A DNA stretch of 64,000 nt from Caldicellulosiruptor bescii DSM 6725 (GCF_000022325.1 NC_012034.1:1072501-1136500); one strand, 5' to 3'; counted from the stretch's first letter, positions 43,729-51,627 are shown. Translations and numbers: made by a program. The notes: generated from the sequence alone by a model not told the origin.

Positions 43729-44031
43729 TCATTCAGTCAAAAGCTTTACTGTCAGTTTTGCACCATCTTTGAGACCTTGTTTGTAACCGTGAAGTGCATA
43801 AATTGCACATAGGTAGTTCTGGAGTTCTTCAATCTCTGTGTAAATTTCTAAAGCTTCTTTACTCATCAGTTCTTTGAGCTTTGCCTCAAGGATATCAATT
43901 TTGCCTGTTGTCTTTAAATACTCTGGGTCTTTTAAAATCTCGTTAGACCTATAGCTTACAAGGTCAACTGTTAGCTGCGAAAAGACTTTTTCAAATACAT
44001 CATTTGTTTGAGCTTTCTCAATTGTTATCAT
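43729..44031 (-). CDS. Island small hypothetical protein, 100 residues
   Basis: Not recognised with confidence. Helical: MITIEKAQTNDVFEKVFSQLTVDLVSYRSNEILKDPEYLKTTGKIDILEAKLKEL and a C-terminal HGYKQGLKDGAKLTVKLL, like small phage-type proteins of unknown function. The ATG at 44031 overlaps the upstream stop (ATGA), so it is translated with that gene. Confidence 0.7.
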   Translation of the reverse strand: MITIEKAQTNDVFEKVFSQLTVDLVSYRSNEILKDPEYLKTTGKIDILEAKLKELMSKEALEIYTEIEELQNYLCAIYALHGYKQGLKDGAKLTVKLLTE

Positions 44032-44510
44032 TGATAAACCGCCTCGCTTTCTGAATTGGATTTTAGAAGTATGTTCTCTGGAATTGTAAAGCCTTTGTCC
44101 TGCCAAAACTTGAGTTCTTCATCCAAAGGTGGATATCTGAGCTCTACCAGATTTTCAATACCTTCATTGTGTATACACTCTTTCAAGTACTCAAGCAATA
44201 TGAGAGTTCTTAAACACTGAGAAGTTTCTCTGTTATTTCCAACTTTGAGGTTCTTTATAAAGACTGATGAGAATAACTCTGTGCCTTGGTCTAAAAATGC
44301 AATCAAAAGCTTTCTGTAATCCATATCAATGGCAGAAGCAATTGTAAACCAGTGAGCTGTTTCTAACTCTCTTTTGGTAGCTCTTCTTATAGTGTCAATC
44401 AAAATTCCACTTGCATGGGTTACAATCTCGTCCAAAGTCCTGCCTTCAACTGCAAGTTTACAAAGCTTGTCATAGACTGGCTTAGGTATGTTCACTGTTA
44501 CCTTTGGCAT
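44028..44510 (-). CDS. Island protein with ribbon-helix-helix-like N terminus
   Basis: 160 residues. KVTVNIPKPVYDKLCKLAVEGRTLDEIVTHASGILIDTI (about 3-41) has the strand-helix-helix pattern of ribbon-helix-helix DNA-binding proteins. The rest is helical and unassigned. It could be a regulator of the island or a partition-type factor. Overlaps the next leftward gene by 4 bases. Confidence 0.6.
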   Translation of the reverse strand: MPKVTVNIPKPVYDKLCKLAVEGRTLDEIVTHASGILIDTIRRATKRELETAHWFTIASAIDMDYRKLLIAFLDQGTELFSSVFIKNLKVGNNRETSQCLRTLILLEYLKECIHNEGIENLVELRYPPLDEELKFWQDKGFTIPENILLKSNSESEAVYQ

Positions 44511-44530
44511 TGTAAAATCTCTCCTTTCAC

Positions 44531-44707
44531 TTAATAATACCTTGAATTGCCTTTGTCTGCTGAAAGTCTATTGCGCTTTTTGAGGTCTTCAAGAAATTCT
44601 TTTACCGCTTTTGTCGTTTCCCTTTTGTAGCCTTCAAATACTTTATCATTTAAGTAATCTAAAAATCTTTCAAGTTCTTCAAGGTCAACAACAACCTTTT
44701 TGGACAT
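44531..44707 (-). CDS. Island small protein, 58 residues
   Basis: A short charged helical protein (MSKKVVVDLEELERFLDYLNDKVFEGYKRETTKAVKEFLEDLKKRNRL). A clear SD (AAAGGAGATG) lies before the start (ATG 44716 or 44707). It fits the closely spaced leftward block, so it is likely to be real. Function unknown. Confidence 0.6.
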   Translation of the reverse strand: MSKKVVVDLEELERFLDYLNDKVFEGYKRETTKAVKEFLEDLKKRNRLSADKGNSRYY

Positions 44708-44751
44708 TGAAAACATCTCCTTTCAATTTTAATTTTCTTGTTATCTGAATT

Positions 44752-45399
44752 TTAAATTTGTGCCATAGTCTGAATGCTGATTTCTTCTTGTTTTTTAGCT
44801 GTCCTGTAGAGAGGATAAAGCTCATAGATATATTCATTCGTAAGAGGCTGGGTATAACTTATAACTTGAATAGCAATGTCGCTTTGAGGAAAGCAATTTT
44901 TACAGACAAAAGCGCCTATTGCCTCAAAATATGCAAGTTCTTTACTACCGCATACATTACAATTGAAATCTGTGAAAGCTTCTTTTGCTTTTTCAATCTC
45001 AATTGGTTTTTTGCTTTTTATGACAAAAGCTTTTTGTCCTACTGGTGCTCTCTTTTTCGTAAACTCTGTATCTAAAACCTTGCTGCCTTTCTTAGGTTCT
45101 GTTTTGTTTAGCTTTGCCTCACTGTCCATGTCAAAAAAGCTGATAGAGATACTTTCTCTGAGATTTTTAATTGCTTTTTTAACCTTATCCTTGTCCAAGA
45201 ATATAAGGGCTGTTTCAATGTCTTTTAATTGCTCCTCTGTTGCATATTTCTTATACTCTCCAATCTCCTGCCAAATTTCTTCACAAAGCTGTGTATATTG
45301 AGCTTTTAGCTCTGGATTGCTTTCTATCAATCTTTTTGCACGTTCTAAAGCTTGCTGGTCTCCAAGCTTATAATACTTTTGTTTTAGGGTAGGGAACAT
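44752..45399 (-). CDS. Island zinc-ribbon protein, 215 residues
   Basis: From ATG 45399 (SD GAGGTGAT). The N-terminal 90 residues are helical (KYYKLGDQQALERAKRLIESNPELKAQYTQLCEEIWQEIGEYKKY). At about 145-165 a zinc ribbon CNVCGSKELAYFEAIGAFVCKNC is plain (C-x2-C ... C-x2-C). It may bind nucleic acid. First gene on the leftward side of the putative origin. The family is not recognised. Confidence 0.72.
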   Translation of the reverse strand: MFPTLKQKYYKLGDQQALERAKRLIESNPELKAQYTQLCEEIWQEIGEYKKYATEEQLKDIETALIFLDKDKVKKAIKNLRESISISFFDMDSEAKLNKTEPKKGSKVLDTEFTKKRAPVGQKAFVIKSKKPIEIEKAKEAFTDFNCNVCGSKELAYFEAIGAFVCKNCFPQSDIAIQVISYTQPLTNEYIYELYPLYRTAKKQEEISIQTMAQI

Positions 45400-45498
45400 T
45401 TTAATCACCTCACAGTTTAAACATGTTATTACCAGCGGAATTGGAATTATTTCCAATTAATTACCCTCAAATTTGATTTTGAAGGGTGGTTTTTAGAA

Positions 45499-45829
45499 GG
45501 TAACCAGTAGTACTGGTTACCTTTTTAAAATTTAAAACCATTGTAAATTCCTATGTGCACATTTTTGTGCTCGGGTAACCAGTAAATTTTAAATACATAT
45601 ATACTTTTTTATATTTTTGAGGGTAAAATTTTTCCAATGGTAATTACCAAATATTTCCCCTCAATTTTTATTTTTTATAAAGTATTATTATTTTTACTGG
45701 TTACTCTGGTTACTGGGGGTATATAAAAGCTTATATTATCTGCTTTTTAATAGGTAACCAGTAAGGTAACCAAGGTAACCAGTGAGTCCACTAAAGCTTT
45801 GAGAATGCTTGAAAAGTCTACTGGTTACC
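45499..45829. other. Putative replication origin of the island (nine iterons around an AT-rich core)
   Basis: The decamer GGTAACCAGT or its complement ACTGGTTACC occurs at 45499(+), 45512(-), 45574(+), 45753(+), 45774(+) and 45820(-) exactly, and with one or two changes at 45696(-), 45705(-) and 45765(+). The first pair makes a near-perfect palindrome. Between the two clusters, 45584-45695 is almost purely A/T. The region begins 25 bases from the primase-helicase stop codon, as SaPI origins sit beside rep. The gap 45,400-45,854 contains no plausible gene. Confidence 0.78.
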
Positions 45830-45854
45830 TTTGGACATACCATAATGGGGTATT

Positions 45855-48383
45855 CTATATAACTTTGCTTTCTTCTTGAGAAGGAAGTTTAATCTCCACA
45901 ATCCTAAAAACTTTTCCTGCCTTTTTCTTAAGAACAGAGTACCTTTTGCAATCTTTTTCATAGGTAACTTTAATCAAACCTTTTTCTTCCCATGCAGCGT
46001 AAACTTTTTTCGGATTGAAATTCATTTCTCGCAAAAGTTTTTCCAACACACTTGGGAAAAATTCTACAACGCCATCTTGCAAAAACCCCCACCGCTCCTT
46101 GGCTTCTTCTTCAAAGTTTTTTATATGGGCATTTATCATGTCCAAAATATAGTCATAAGCTCGCTGCCCAATGTCTACTTCCTCTACCCCTTGAAGTTGT
46201 TCAGCTATAGCTGATATAACAATTTCTGTTATAGGTTCTGGATGTTTTTCACCAAAGATTAATTTTGATGTAGTCATATCAACTGCACCCACCAATGCTA
46301 AAGCCATTGCGTGACTTTGAAGAATTTTAGGATATTTTTTAAGGATTGTGTCAAATAAACTTTGTGATGTAGTTTTGATTTTTTGGATAATGTTTTTATT
46401 CTGCTGAATGGTTTTTATCCACTCTCTGCCAGCCCAACCATAGTTGCTTTGGATTACCTCATAGCAAGCCCTTGCCTGTTCTTCATTGTCGAAAGGTTTA
46501 AGATTTATCTCTATTGTTCTGGTAAATACACCCTCATTTGAAGTTGTGCTGCTCAGAGGTTCTTCACCTGTTGATAAGATAACAGTGTGCCAAGTACTGA
46601 GTGGTTGTAATCCACCACCTTTTGATCCTCTGAGCTTGCCTTTACCCAGTGACAGCATATATACAAGGTTTTCTATAAATTCTTGGTTATTTGCGACTTG
46701 TCGCTCATCAATGCCGATAGGTAGGTCATTATAAAAATTTGCAATTTTCTCAAGACCAACTTTAGTGGCATTGAATGTTACAACAAGGTCGTCTGGATTA
46801 CCCCAAATTGACAGGGCAGCCTTGAGTGTTGCGGTTTTCCCAGAACGACTATCTCCCCATAGGTGAATAAGGAATATTCGTTGATTCAATAACCTCAAAA
46901 GAGGTGCTGTAAAAGACGCAGCCATTAGAAATCTAAAGGCTTCGTTATAGCGAAATTCTTTCATTCCTTGCTGCCAAGCTTGGAATGTTCCAGCTGGTAT
47001 TAAGCCTTCAAATAGAGCATCACTTTGAACAACAATAATGTTTGGTTCATAGGGAATAAACATTTCTTTATACCAACCAAGCTTTTTACTCATAAGTAGA
47101 GTAGGTAGTTCTTTAAGATTTGCACTTTCAAAATCATACAGATACTGAACTAATAGCTTTGCATTATTTGAGTTGACAAGAATACCATAGTTAGCAAGTT
47201 CTAAAATCTCGCGTGTGCTTACTATTACTCCTTTATCAATTACAATAGAGTTTTTCAAATTATTTGTAAGATAAACAAGTTCAACTTTTTCAAGGTTTGT
47301 TTCAATTTCTTTTAATTTTTTACTAATGATAACTGGAGTTTTAGTAACCTCAATAGTAGTAATTTCTTCAGTCTTCTTTGATACATTTTCTTTCAAAATC
47401 CCTTCTGGTGTGATATAATACCCCTGTGGAGTATTATATTTGAAATCCACACCAAAGAGATTTTTATTTTGTTTTTCAATATTTATTGGCTTTGCATTTT
47501 CTATAATGCTGTTTATTTCTTCAACAAATCTTTCGTGATTACTGTTGTGGTGGATGTGTATTTCGGACACATCCTTAAATTTATCGCTTTGCAGTATAAA
47601 GCAAGGTTTATCAAAACCAGTTTCACCTGCAAGTCTTATAAACCTTTCTATAAAAGTTGTCCCACCCCTGTCTGGTTCCTGCCAAATATATACTTTTTCA
47701 AACTTCTCTAAGTGTTTAAAATCTTCACATCTTAAATTGCTGGCTCCAGCAATACCCAAAGCTTGATATCCATGATACCAAAGGGTTTGGGTATCACTCT
47801 CACCTTCAACAAGTATAATGTAATCCTTATTGAATTCGCTTAGTCGCCAGAGTCCATATGGAACAACCCGCGCACCTTGAACCCAAGCGAACCTTTTTTT
47901 GCTACTTGGATAATACCTTTTCCTGATTCCTGCTGTGTTCCCTTGATCGTCCTTGTAATATATGCTTACATATCTTTTGTTGTAATCTTCTTGTTTCATT
48001 TCACATATTTTTGTCAAAAATTCGATTGGTAGTTTCTTTTCTTTGCTGTAATCATCTAAAGTATATTTCATTAATTTCTCCTTCTTCTCGTCATCTTTTA
48101 ATAATCCTGCTTCCTTGAGTAAAATTTTATAAGCTTCTTTCCTGCTTATTTTTTCTATTCTTTCTAAAAACGTGATAGCGTTGCCATTGCCACAACCTGC
48201 CTCACATTTCCAACAGCCATTTTGGATTCGGAACCAGAAGCTGTTGTGCTGGTCATCATGAAAAGGACACTGAGCGCTTATTTTATCAGTGCCAGTCTTT
48301 TTCATGTTGGAGAGGTATCGACTATAAAACTTCTCATAATCTATATATTTATCTAAATCTACGTTCTTGTATTGTTTTGTCAT
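45855..48383 (-). CDS. Island primase-helicase (CHC2 zinc finger, TOPRIM, DUF927-type ATPase)
   Basis: 842 residues. A CHC2-type zinc finger (CPFHDDQHNSFWF...CWKCEAGCG, about 39-66) is followed by a TOPRIM region (VEGESD about 191-196; WQEPDRGG). A DUF927-like ATPase follows, with Walker A GDSRSGKT (about 509-516) and Walker B LPIGIDE (about 550-556). A C-terminal winged-helix-like tail ends it. It would prime and unwind at the adjacent iteron origin. ATG 48383 has an AAAAGGAGG SD. Pri-Rep-type enzymes of this kind are typical for satellites and some prophages. Confidence 0.9.
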   Translation of the reverse strand: MTKQYKNVDLDKYIDYEKFYSRYLSNMKKTGTDKISAQCPFHDDQHNSFWFRIQNGCWKCEAGCGNGNAITFLERIEKISRKEAYKILLKEAGLLKDDEKKEKLMKYTLDDYSKEKKLPIEFLTKICEMKQEDYNKRYVSIYYKDDQGNTAGIRKRYYPSSKKRFAWVQGARVVPYGLWRLSEFNKDYIILVEGESDTQTLWYHGYQALGIAGASNLRCEDFKHLEKFEKVYIWQEPDRGGTTFIERFIRLAGETGFDKPCFILQSDKFKDVSEIHIHHNSNHERFVEEINSIIENAKPINIEKQNKNLFGVDFKYNTPQGYYITPEGILKENVSKKTEEITTIEVTKTPVIISKKLKEIETNLEKVELVYLTNNLKNSIVIDKGVIVSTREILELANYGILVNSNNAKLLVQYLYDFESANLKELPTLLMSKKLGWYKEMFIPYEPNIIVVQSDALFEGLIPAGTFQAWQQGMKEFRYNEAFRFLMAASFTAPLLRLLNQRIFLIHLWGDSRSGKTATLKAALSIWGNPDDLVVTFNATKVGLEKIANFYNDLPIGIDERQVANNQEFIENLVYMLSLGKGKLRGSKGGGLQPLSTWHTVILSTGEEPLSSTTSNEGVFTRTIEINLKPFDNEEQARACYEVIQSNYGWAGREWIKTIQQNKNIIQKIKTTSQSLFDTILKKYPKILQSHAMALALVGAVDMTTSKLIFGEKHPEPITEIVISAIAEQLQGVEEVDIGQRAYDYILDMINAHIKNFEEEAKERWGFLQDGVVEFFPSVLEKLLREMNFNPKKVYAAWEEKGLIKVTYEKDCKRYSVLKKKAGKVFRIVEIKLPSQEESKVI

Positions 48384-48482
48384 TGTTTGTTCCTCCTTTT
48401 GTTACAAAGCCACCAACACCTTACAACCTCTACTATTCCTATCAAGCCATTCTGCCGATGACCGCACGGAATTAAGTACCTG

Positions 48483-48701
48483 TTATTTATTCTGGCAAGC
48501 CTGTTCATTGACCCAGCGAATAAAAGCTTCTTTGGGTATAAGGATTCGTCGCTGCCCAGCTAAGATTTTGGGGAAGTCTTTTCTGTGGACTAAAGTGAGC
48601 ATTACGTTATAGCTTATGCCAAGCATTTGGGCAGCTTCCTTAATGCTTATGGTGAGTTTTTCTATTTTGTCTCTTTGAGGTTGGGGATTGTAGATTTCCA
48701 T
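48483..48701 (-). CDS. Excisionase-like HTH protein (Xis/AlpA type)
   Basis: 72 residues. LTISIKEAAQMLGISYNVMLTLVHRKDFPKILAGQRRILIPKEAFIRWVNEQ is the standard MerR-like excisionase DNA-binding domain, with helix-turn-helix and wing. It is the first gene of the leftward block, opposite the repressor, with SD AAAGGAGGT. It may help excision or activate island genes. Confidence 0.88.
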   Translation of the reverse strand: MEIYNPQPQRDKIEKLTISIKEAAQMLGISYNVMLTLVHRKDFPKILAGQRRILIPKEAFIRWVNEQACQNK

Positions 48702-48718
48702 TATCCTTGACCTCCTTT

Positions 48719-48808
48719 ATGTTTCGTTATAAAACAAAATAATGTTTCATTCTTCATCTAAATTAATTATAATGTTTCAAATAATATTTGTCAATAAAAA
48801 TGTTTCAT
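48719..48808. promoter_or_regulatory. Divergent control region with four ATGTTTC operator-like repeats
   Basis: ATGTTTCGT (48719-48727), ATGTTTCAT (48742-48750), ATGTTTCAA (48772-48780) and ATGTTTCAT (48800-48808), all in the same direction, lie between the excisionase-like gene and the repressor. A TATAAT at 48826-48831 may serve the repressor. Probable binding sites for the CI-type protein. Confidence 0.65.
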
Positions 48809-48864
48809 TTTTGCTTATAGAGTGTTATAATGTATTAAAAAGAAGCATAATAGAGGTGATTGAT

Positions 48865-49707
48865 TTGATAGAAGAAAATATTTTTGCTATGCGATTAAAA
48901 GAGTTACGTGAAGAAGCAAATTTAACTCAAAATGAATTAGCAGAAAAGCTTGGTATAGGAAGGGCTACCTTGAGTAATTATGAACTTGGTGTGAGAAAAC
49001 CAGATATTGATACATTACAAAAAATAGCAAATTATTTTAATGTATCAAGTGATTATCTTCTTGGTATGACACCAATAAAAAAGAGAGATTCTTTAAACTC
49101 GATAGAAGAAATAATCAAAGAAAAGAAAGTAAAAGAATTAAAAAACTTTTTTAAACATGAAGAAAACGTCAAAGCTTATTTTGAATATATTGTTTCATTG
49201 TTTGAGCCATTGCTAAAGGCAATTTCTATCTATGAAGATGAAAAAATTATTGTCGATAGTTATCAAAAAGTAAAAGCAAATTTTTTTGACCTTTTTATGC
49301 CTATTCTGGATATGCTAAAAACTTTATTGAAGATTTCTTATATGAAAAGTTTTCCTTTTATACTTGACACATACGTATTTGAAGATGCACTTTCTTATTT
49401 AAAAGACAAAAAATTAAAATATTTCATTTTTGATATTCCCACATTAATTAATGAGACACATAAAATAGTAAAATTATTTGTAGAAGAATTGAGCAAAAAA
49501 TCAAAAGCAATATCTGACAACAGCTATTCACTATATAACTTTTTCTATGAGAACCTCACAGAACTACAACAAAAGCTTTTGGCAACTACAATTTGGCTTT
49601 ATGAATATGATGTTGGTTTGCATTCAGAATTAGATGAATTAAAAAATCTTTTTTTAAAAAATAAAAATTCTAAAGAAGGTGAATCCAATGGAAGCCAGAA
49701 TACCTAA
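48865..49707 (+). CDS. Cro/CI family repressor of the island
   Basis: About 280 residues. HTH_3 domain at about 10-65: MRLKELREEANLTQNELAEKLGIGRATLSNYELGVRKPDIDTLQKIANYFNVSSDYLLG. The 210-residue C-terminal part is helical and lacks the Ser/Lys peptidase signature of LexA/CI self-cleaving repressors. That fits derepression by a protein partner, as with SaPI Stl, rather than by RecA. TTG 48865 is chosen because GAGGTG ends 6 bases upstream; the frame is open further upstream but through the operator region. Confidence 0.85.
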   Translation: MIEENIFAMRLKELREEANLTQNELAEKLGIGRATLSNYELGVRKPDIDTLQKIANYFNVSSDYLLGMTPIKKRDSLNSIEEIIKEKKVKELKNFFKHEENVKAYFEYIVSLFEPLLKAISIYEDEKIIVDSYQKVKANFFDLFMPILDMLKTLLKISYMKSFPFILDTYVFEDALSYLKDKKLKYFIFDIPTLINETHKIVKLFVEELSKKSKAISDNSYSLYNFFYENLTELQQKLLATTIWLYEYDVGLHSELDELKNLFLKNKNSKEGESNGSQNT

Positions 49708-50269
49708 ACTTTACACCTATGCAGACTATCTTCAGCTGCCACAAGACGCAAGGGTAGAGCTTATTGACGGTATCATTTATGATATGAGTCCTGCACCTTC
49801 AAGAGTGCACCAAGAAATTGTAATAGAGCTTGCAACATTGATAAAGAATTATCTCAAATCTTCTAATAAGCCCTGCAAAGTTTATACAGCCCCCTTTGAT
49901 GTAGTTCTAATAGAGGAAGGGCAGGATGAGAAGCAAGCAACTAACGTTGTTCAGCCTGATATATCAATCATATGCGACAAGAAAAAGCTAACTGAAAAAG
50001 GCTGTGTTGGAGTTCCTGAGATGATAATTGAGGTTGTGTCACAAAATAATCCTGCACATGATTATATTCGAAAACTTAATCTTTACACTCAATTTGGAGT
50101 CAAAGAATATTGGATTGTTAATCCATATGAACAAAACATTTTTGTGTATGTATATCGTCCAGAGACTGGATATTCATATCCAAAAGTCTACACTTTTAAT
50201 GACAAAATAAAAGTTTCTCTTTTTGAAGACCTTATGATAGACTTTGCGCAAATCAAAGAGGTGTTATAA
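49688..50269 (+). CDS. Uma2 family (DUF820) putative endonuclease
   Basis: About 193 residues. VELIDGIIYDMSPAPSRVHQEI, VVQPDISII and PEMIIEVVSQNNPAHDYIRKLNLYTQFGVKEYWIVNP give the Uma2 PD-(D/E)xK arrangement (Asp in PDI; Glu in IIEV). Activity is rarely shown for the family. It lies between repressor and integrase, overlapping the repressor end by 20 bases, so it is cotranscribed with both. A defence or accessory role is possible. Uma2 genes also occur outside mobile elements. Confidence 0.88.
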   Translation: MEARIPKLYTYADYLQLPQDARVELIDGIIYDMSPAPSRVHQEIVIELATLIKNYLKSSNKPCKVYTAPFDVVLIEEGQDEKQATNVVQPDISIICDKKKLTEKGCVGVPEMIIEVVSQNNPAHDYIRKLNLYTQFGVKEYWIVNPYEQNIFVYVYRPETGYSYPKVYTFNDKIKVSLFEDLMIDFAQIKEVL

Positions 50270-50270
50270 A

Positions 50271-51473
50271 ATGCCTACCAAAACAAAAAAGAGAGGGAAT
50301 AATGAAGGCAGCATATACAAAAGAAAAGATGGGCTCTGGTGCGGTCAAATCACCATAGGAAGAGATGAAAACGGCAGACAAAAGCGGCAGTATTTCTATG
50401 GCAAGACAAGACAAGAGGTTGCTGAAAAGATAGCAAAGACACTAAATGACTTAGCCAATGGAGTATATGTTGACCCTGCAAAGACAACGTTGAAAGATTG
50501 GCTTAACACATGGCTTTGGGAATATAAAAAGCAGACATTGCGACCTTCAACGTTCAAAGATTATTTGTGCTATATAGAAAGACATATAAATCCTGCCATT
50601 GGTCATTATAAGTTAAAAGATTTGAGACCTGAACATCTTCAAGCTTTGTATAATGCCAAATATCAAGAAGGTTTGAGTATAAGTACAATTAAGCAGATTC
50701 ATACTGTTTTGCATTCAGCTTTAGACCAAGCTTTAAAGAATGGACTTGTCAACAGAAATGTTTCAGAGGCAACCACTTTACCAAAAGGCAAGCCAAAAAG
50801 AGAGATAAGGATACTAAGTTTAGAAGAACAACAAAGATTTATTGCAGCTTTGGAAGGGGAAAGATTAAAAACTGCGTTTCTTGTTGAGTTAGCAAGTGGA
50901 CTTAGAATTGGTGAACTTTTAGCTTTGCGCTGGAAAGATGTCAATTTCAAGGATGGATACATTGAAGTTAGACGGTCTTTACAGCGTGTAAGGATTTTTG
51001 ATGGAGGCAATTCTAAAAAGACTGCACTTGCTTTTCAAGAACCTAAAACAGAAGCAGGTAAAAGAATAGTGCCTTTGCCACCAGTAATAATTGAAGAGTT
51101 AAAACAGCACAGAAAAAAACAGTTAGAAGAAAAACTGAAAGCTGGAGCGCTTTATGAAGATAACGATTTAGTATTTGCAACAGAGCTTGGTACCCCAATT
51201 GACCCAAGAAATTTTGAAAGGCTTTTTTACAGAATTAGAGAAAAAGCGGGACTTGACAAGAGTGTCAATTTTCATGCATTAAGACACACATATGCAACAA
51301 GGCTTTTAGAAGCAAATGAACATCCCAAAGTTGTTCAAGAGCTTTTAGGACACAAAGATATTTCTACAACCCTCAATATTTATTCTCATGTTATGCCTGA
51401 GATAAAGAAAGCTGCTGCAATGAAATTAAACAGTTTATTTGAGAATATAAAAACAAAGGGTAACCACTCCTAA
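50271..51473 (+). CDS. int: Tyrosine integrase of the island
   Basis: 400 residues. N-terminal AP2-like arm-binding domain (GSIYKRKDGLWCGQITIGRDENGRQKRQYFYGKT), SAM-like core-binding domain (about 65-150), and catalytic domain with R212 (GLRIGELLALRW), H335-x2-R338 (HALRHTYATR), H361 (LLGHKD) and nucleophile Y371 (LNIYSHV). It would recombine the 45-bp att sites. ATG 50271 follows GAGGTG. It ends 110 bases from the right att core, the usual position. Confidence 0.96.
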   Translation: MPTKTKKRGNNEGSIYKRKDGLWCGQITIGRDENGRQKRQYFYGKTRQEVAEKIAKTLNDLANGVYVDPAKTTLKDWLNTWLWEYKKQTLRPSTFKDYLCYIERHINPAIGHYKLKDLRPEHLQALYNAKYQEGLSISTIKQIHTVLHSALDQALKNGLVNRNVSEATTLPKGKPKREIRILSLEEQQRFIAALEGERLKTAFLVELASGLRIGELLALRWKDVNFKDGYIEVRRSLQRVRIFDGGNSKKTALAFQEPKTEAGKRIVPLPPVIIEELKQHRKKQLEEKLKAGALYEDNDLVFATELGTPIDPRNFERLFYRIREKAGLDKSVNFHALRHTYATRLLEANEHPKVVQELLGHKDISTTLNIYSHVMPEIKKAAAMKLNSLFENIKTKGNHS

Positions 51474-51500
51474 GAAAGTGGAGTAGTTACCCTAAAATTT
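51458..51500 (+). terminator. Terminator-like hairpin overlapping the int stop
   Basis: GGGTAACCACTCC (51458-51470) pairs with GGAGTAGTTACCC (51480-51492), one mismatch, followed by TAAAATTTT. The 5' arm contains GGTAACCACT, nine of ten bases matching the origin iteron. Confidence 0.65.
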
Positions 51501-51513
51501 TACAGTTTCTCGG

Positions 51514-51534
51514 GTAGCTGTAAGGTAGCTGTAG
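51514..51534 (+). repeat. Right arm-type repeats GTAGCTGTA(G/A) (x2)
   Basis: 51514-51523 (final A) and 51525-51534, 11 bases apart, the same pitch as the first two copies at the left end. Both ends also carry a nearby TAAAATTTTA-like string. Likely integrase arm sites. Confidence 0.62.
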
Positions 51535-51582
51535 AAAACGCACTTGTTATATTTTACCTATCCTCAAATCCCTTGATTTTCT

Positions 51583-51627
51583 TGGAGCTCCATGGGGGAT
51601 TCGAACCCCCGACCGGTCGATTACGAA
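51583..51627 (-). repeat. attR: island right boundary within tRNA-Thr
   Basis: Identical to 39533-39577 over 45 bases; divergence begins at 51628 within the anticodon stem (5' side). Crossover therefore occurred between the anticodon loop and the CCA end. Confidence 0.92.

Larger units (their letters stand above)
39533..51627. mobile_element. 12.1-kb integrative island, PICI/SaPI-like satellite, in tRNA-Thr(CGT)
   Basis: A 45-bp direct repeat (39533-39577 and 51583-51627) brackets the island. The right copy is the 3' part of an intact minus-strand tRNA-Thr; the left copy is the displaced tRNA 3' end. Inside: tyrosine integrase, Uma2 protein and CI-type repressor rightward; excisionase-like protein, primase-helicase, small ORFs, terminase-small-like protein, sigma-like protein and hicBA leftward. 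There is an iteron origin immediately downstream of the primase gene. No capsid, portal, large terminase or lysis gene is present. Divergent control, a primase/origin module and a lone terS are the defining PICI features. A degenerate prophage or other integrative replicon is the alternative. Confidence 0.82.

Noticed and set aside
44758-45301. Overlapping plus-strand frames of 105 and 112 codons opposite the zinc-ribbon gene
   Set aside because: They are complementary-strand shadows with no SD, rich in Phe/Ser/Leu as expected for antisense of Lys/Glu-rich coding sequence.
45499-45829. GGTAACC repeats considered as a CRISPR array or only terminators
   Set aside because: Decamers are too short and irregularly spaced for CRISPR, occur in both directions, and lack the U-runs of terminators.
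48742-48864. Long N-terminal extension of the CI-type repressor
   Set aside because: It would translate the operator repeats; the SD GAGGTG fits TTG 48865, and homologous repressors begin close to the HTH.
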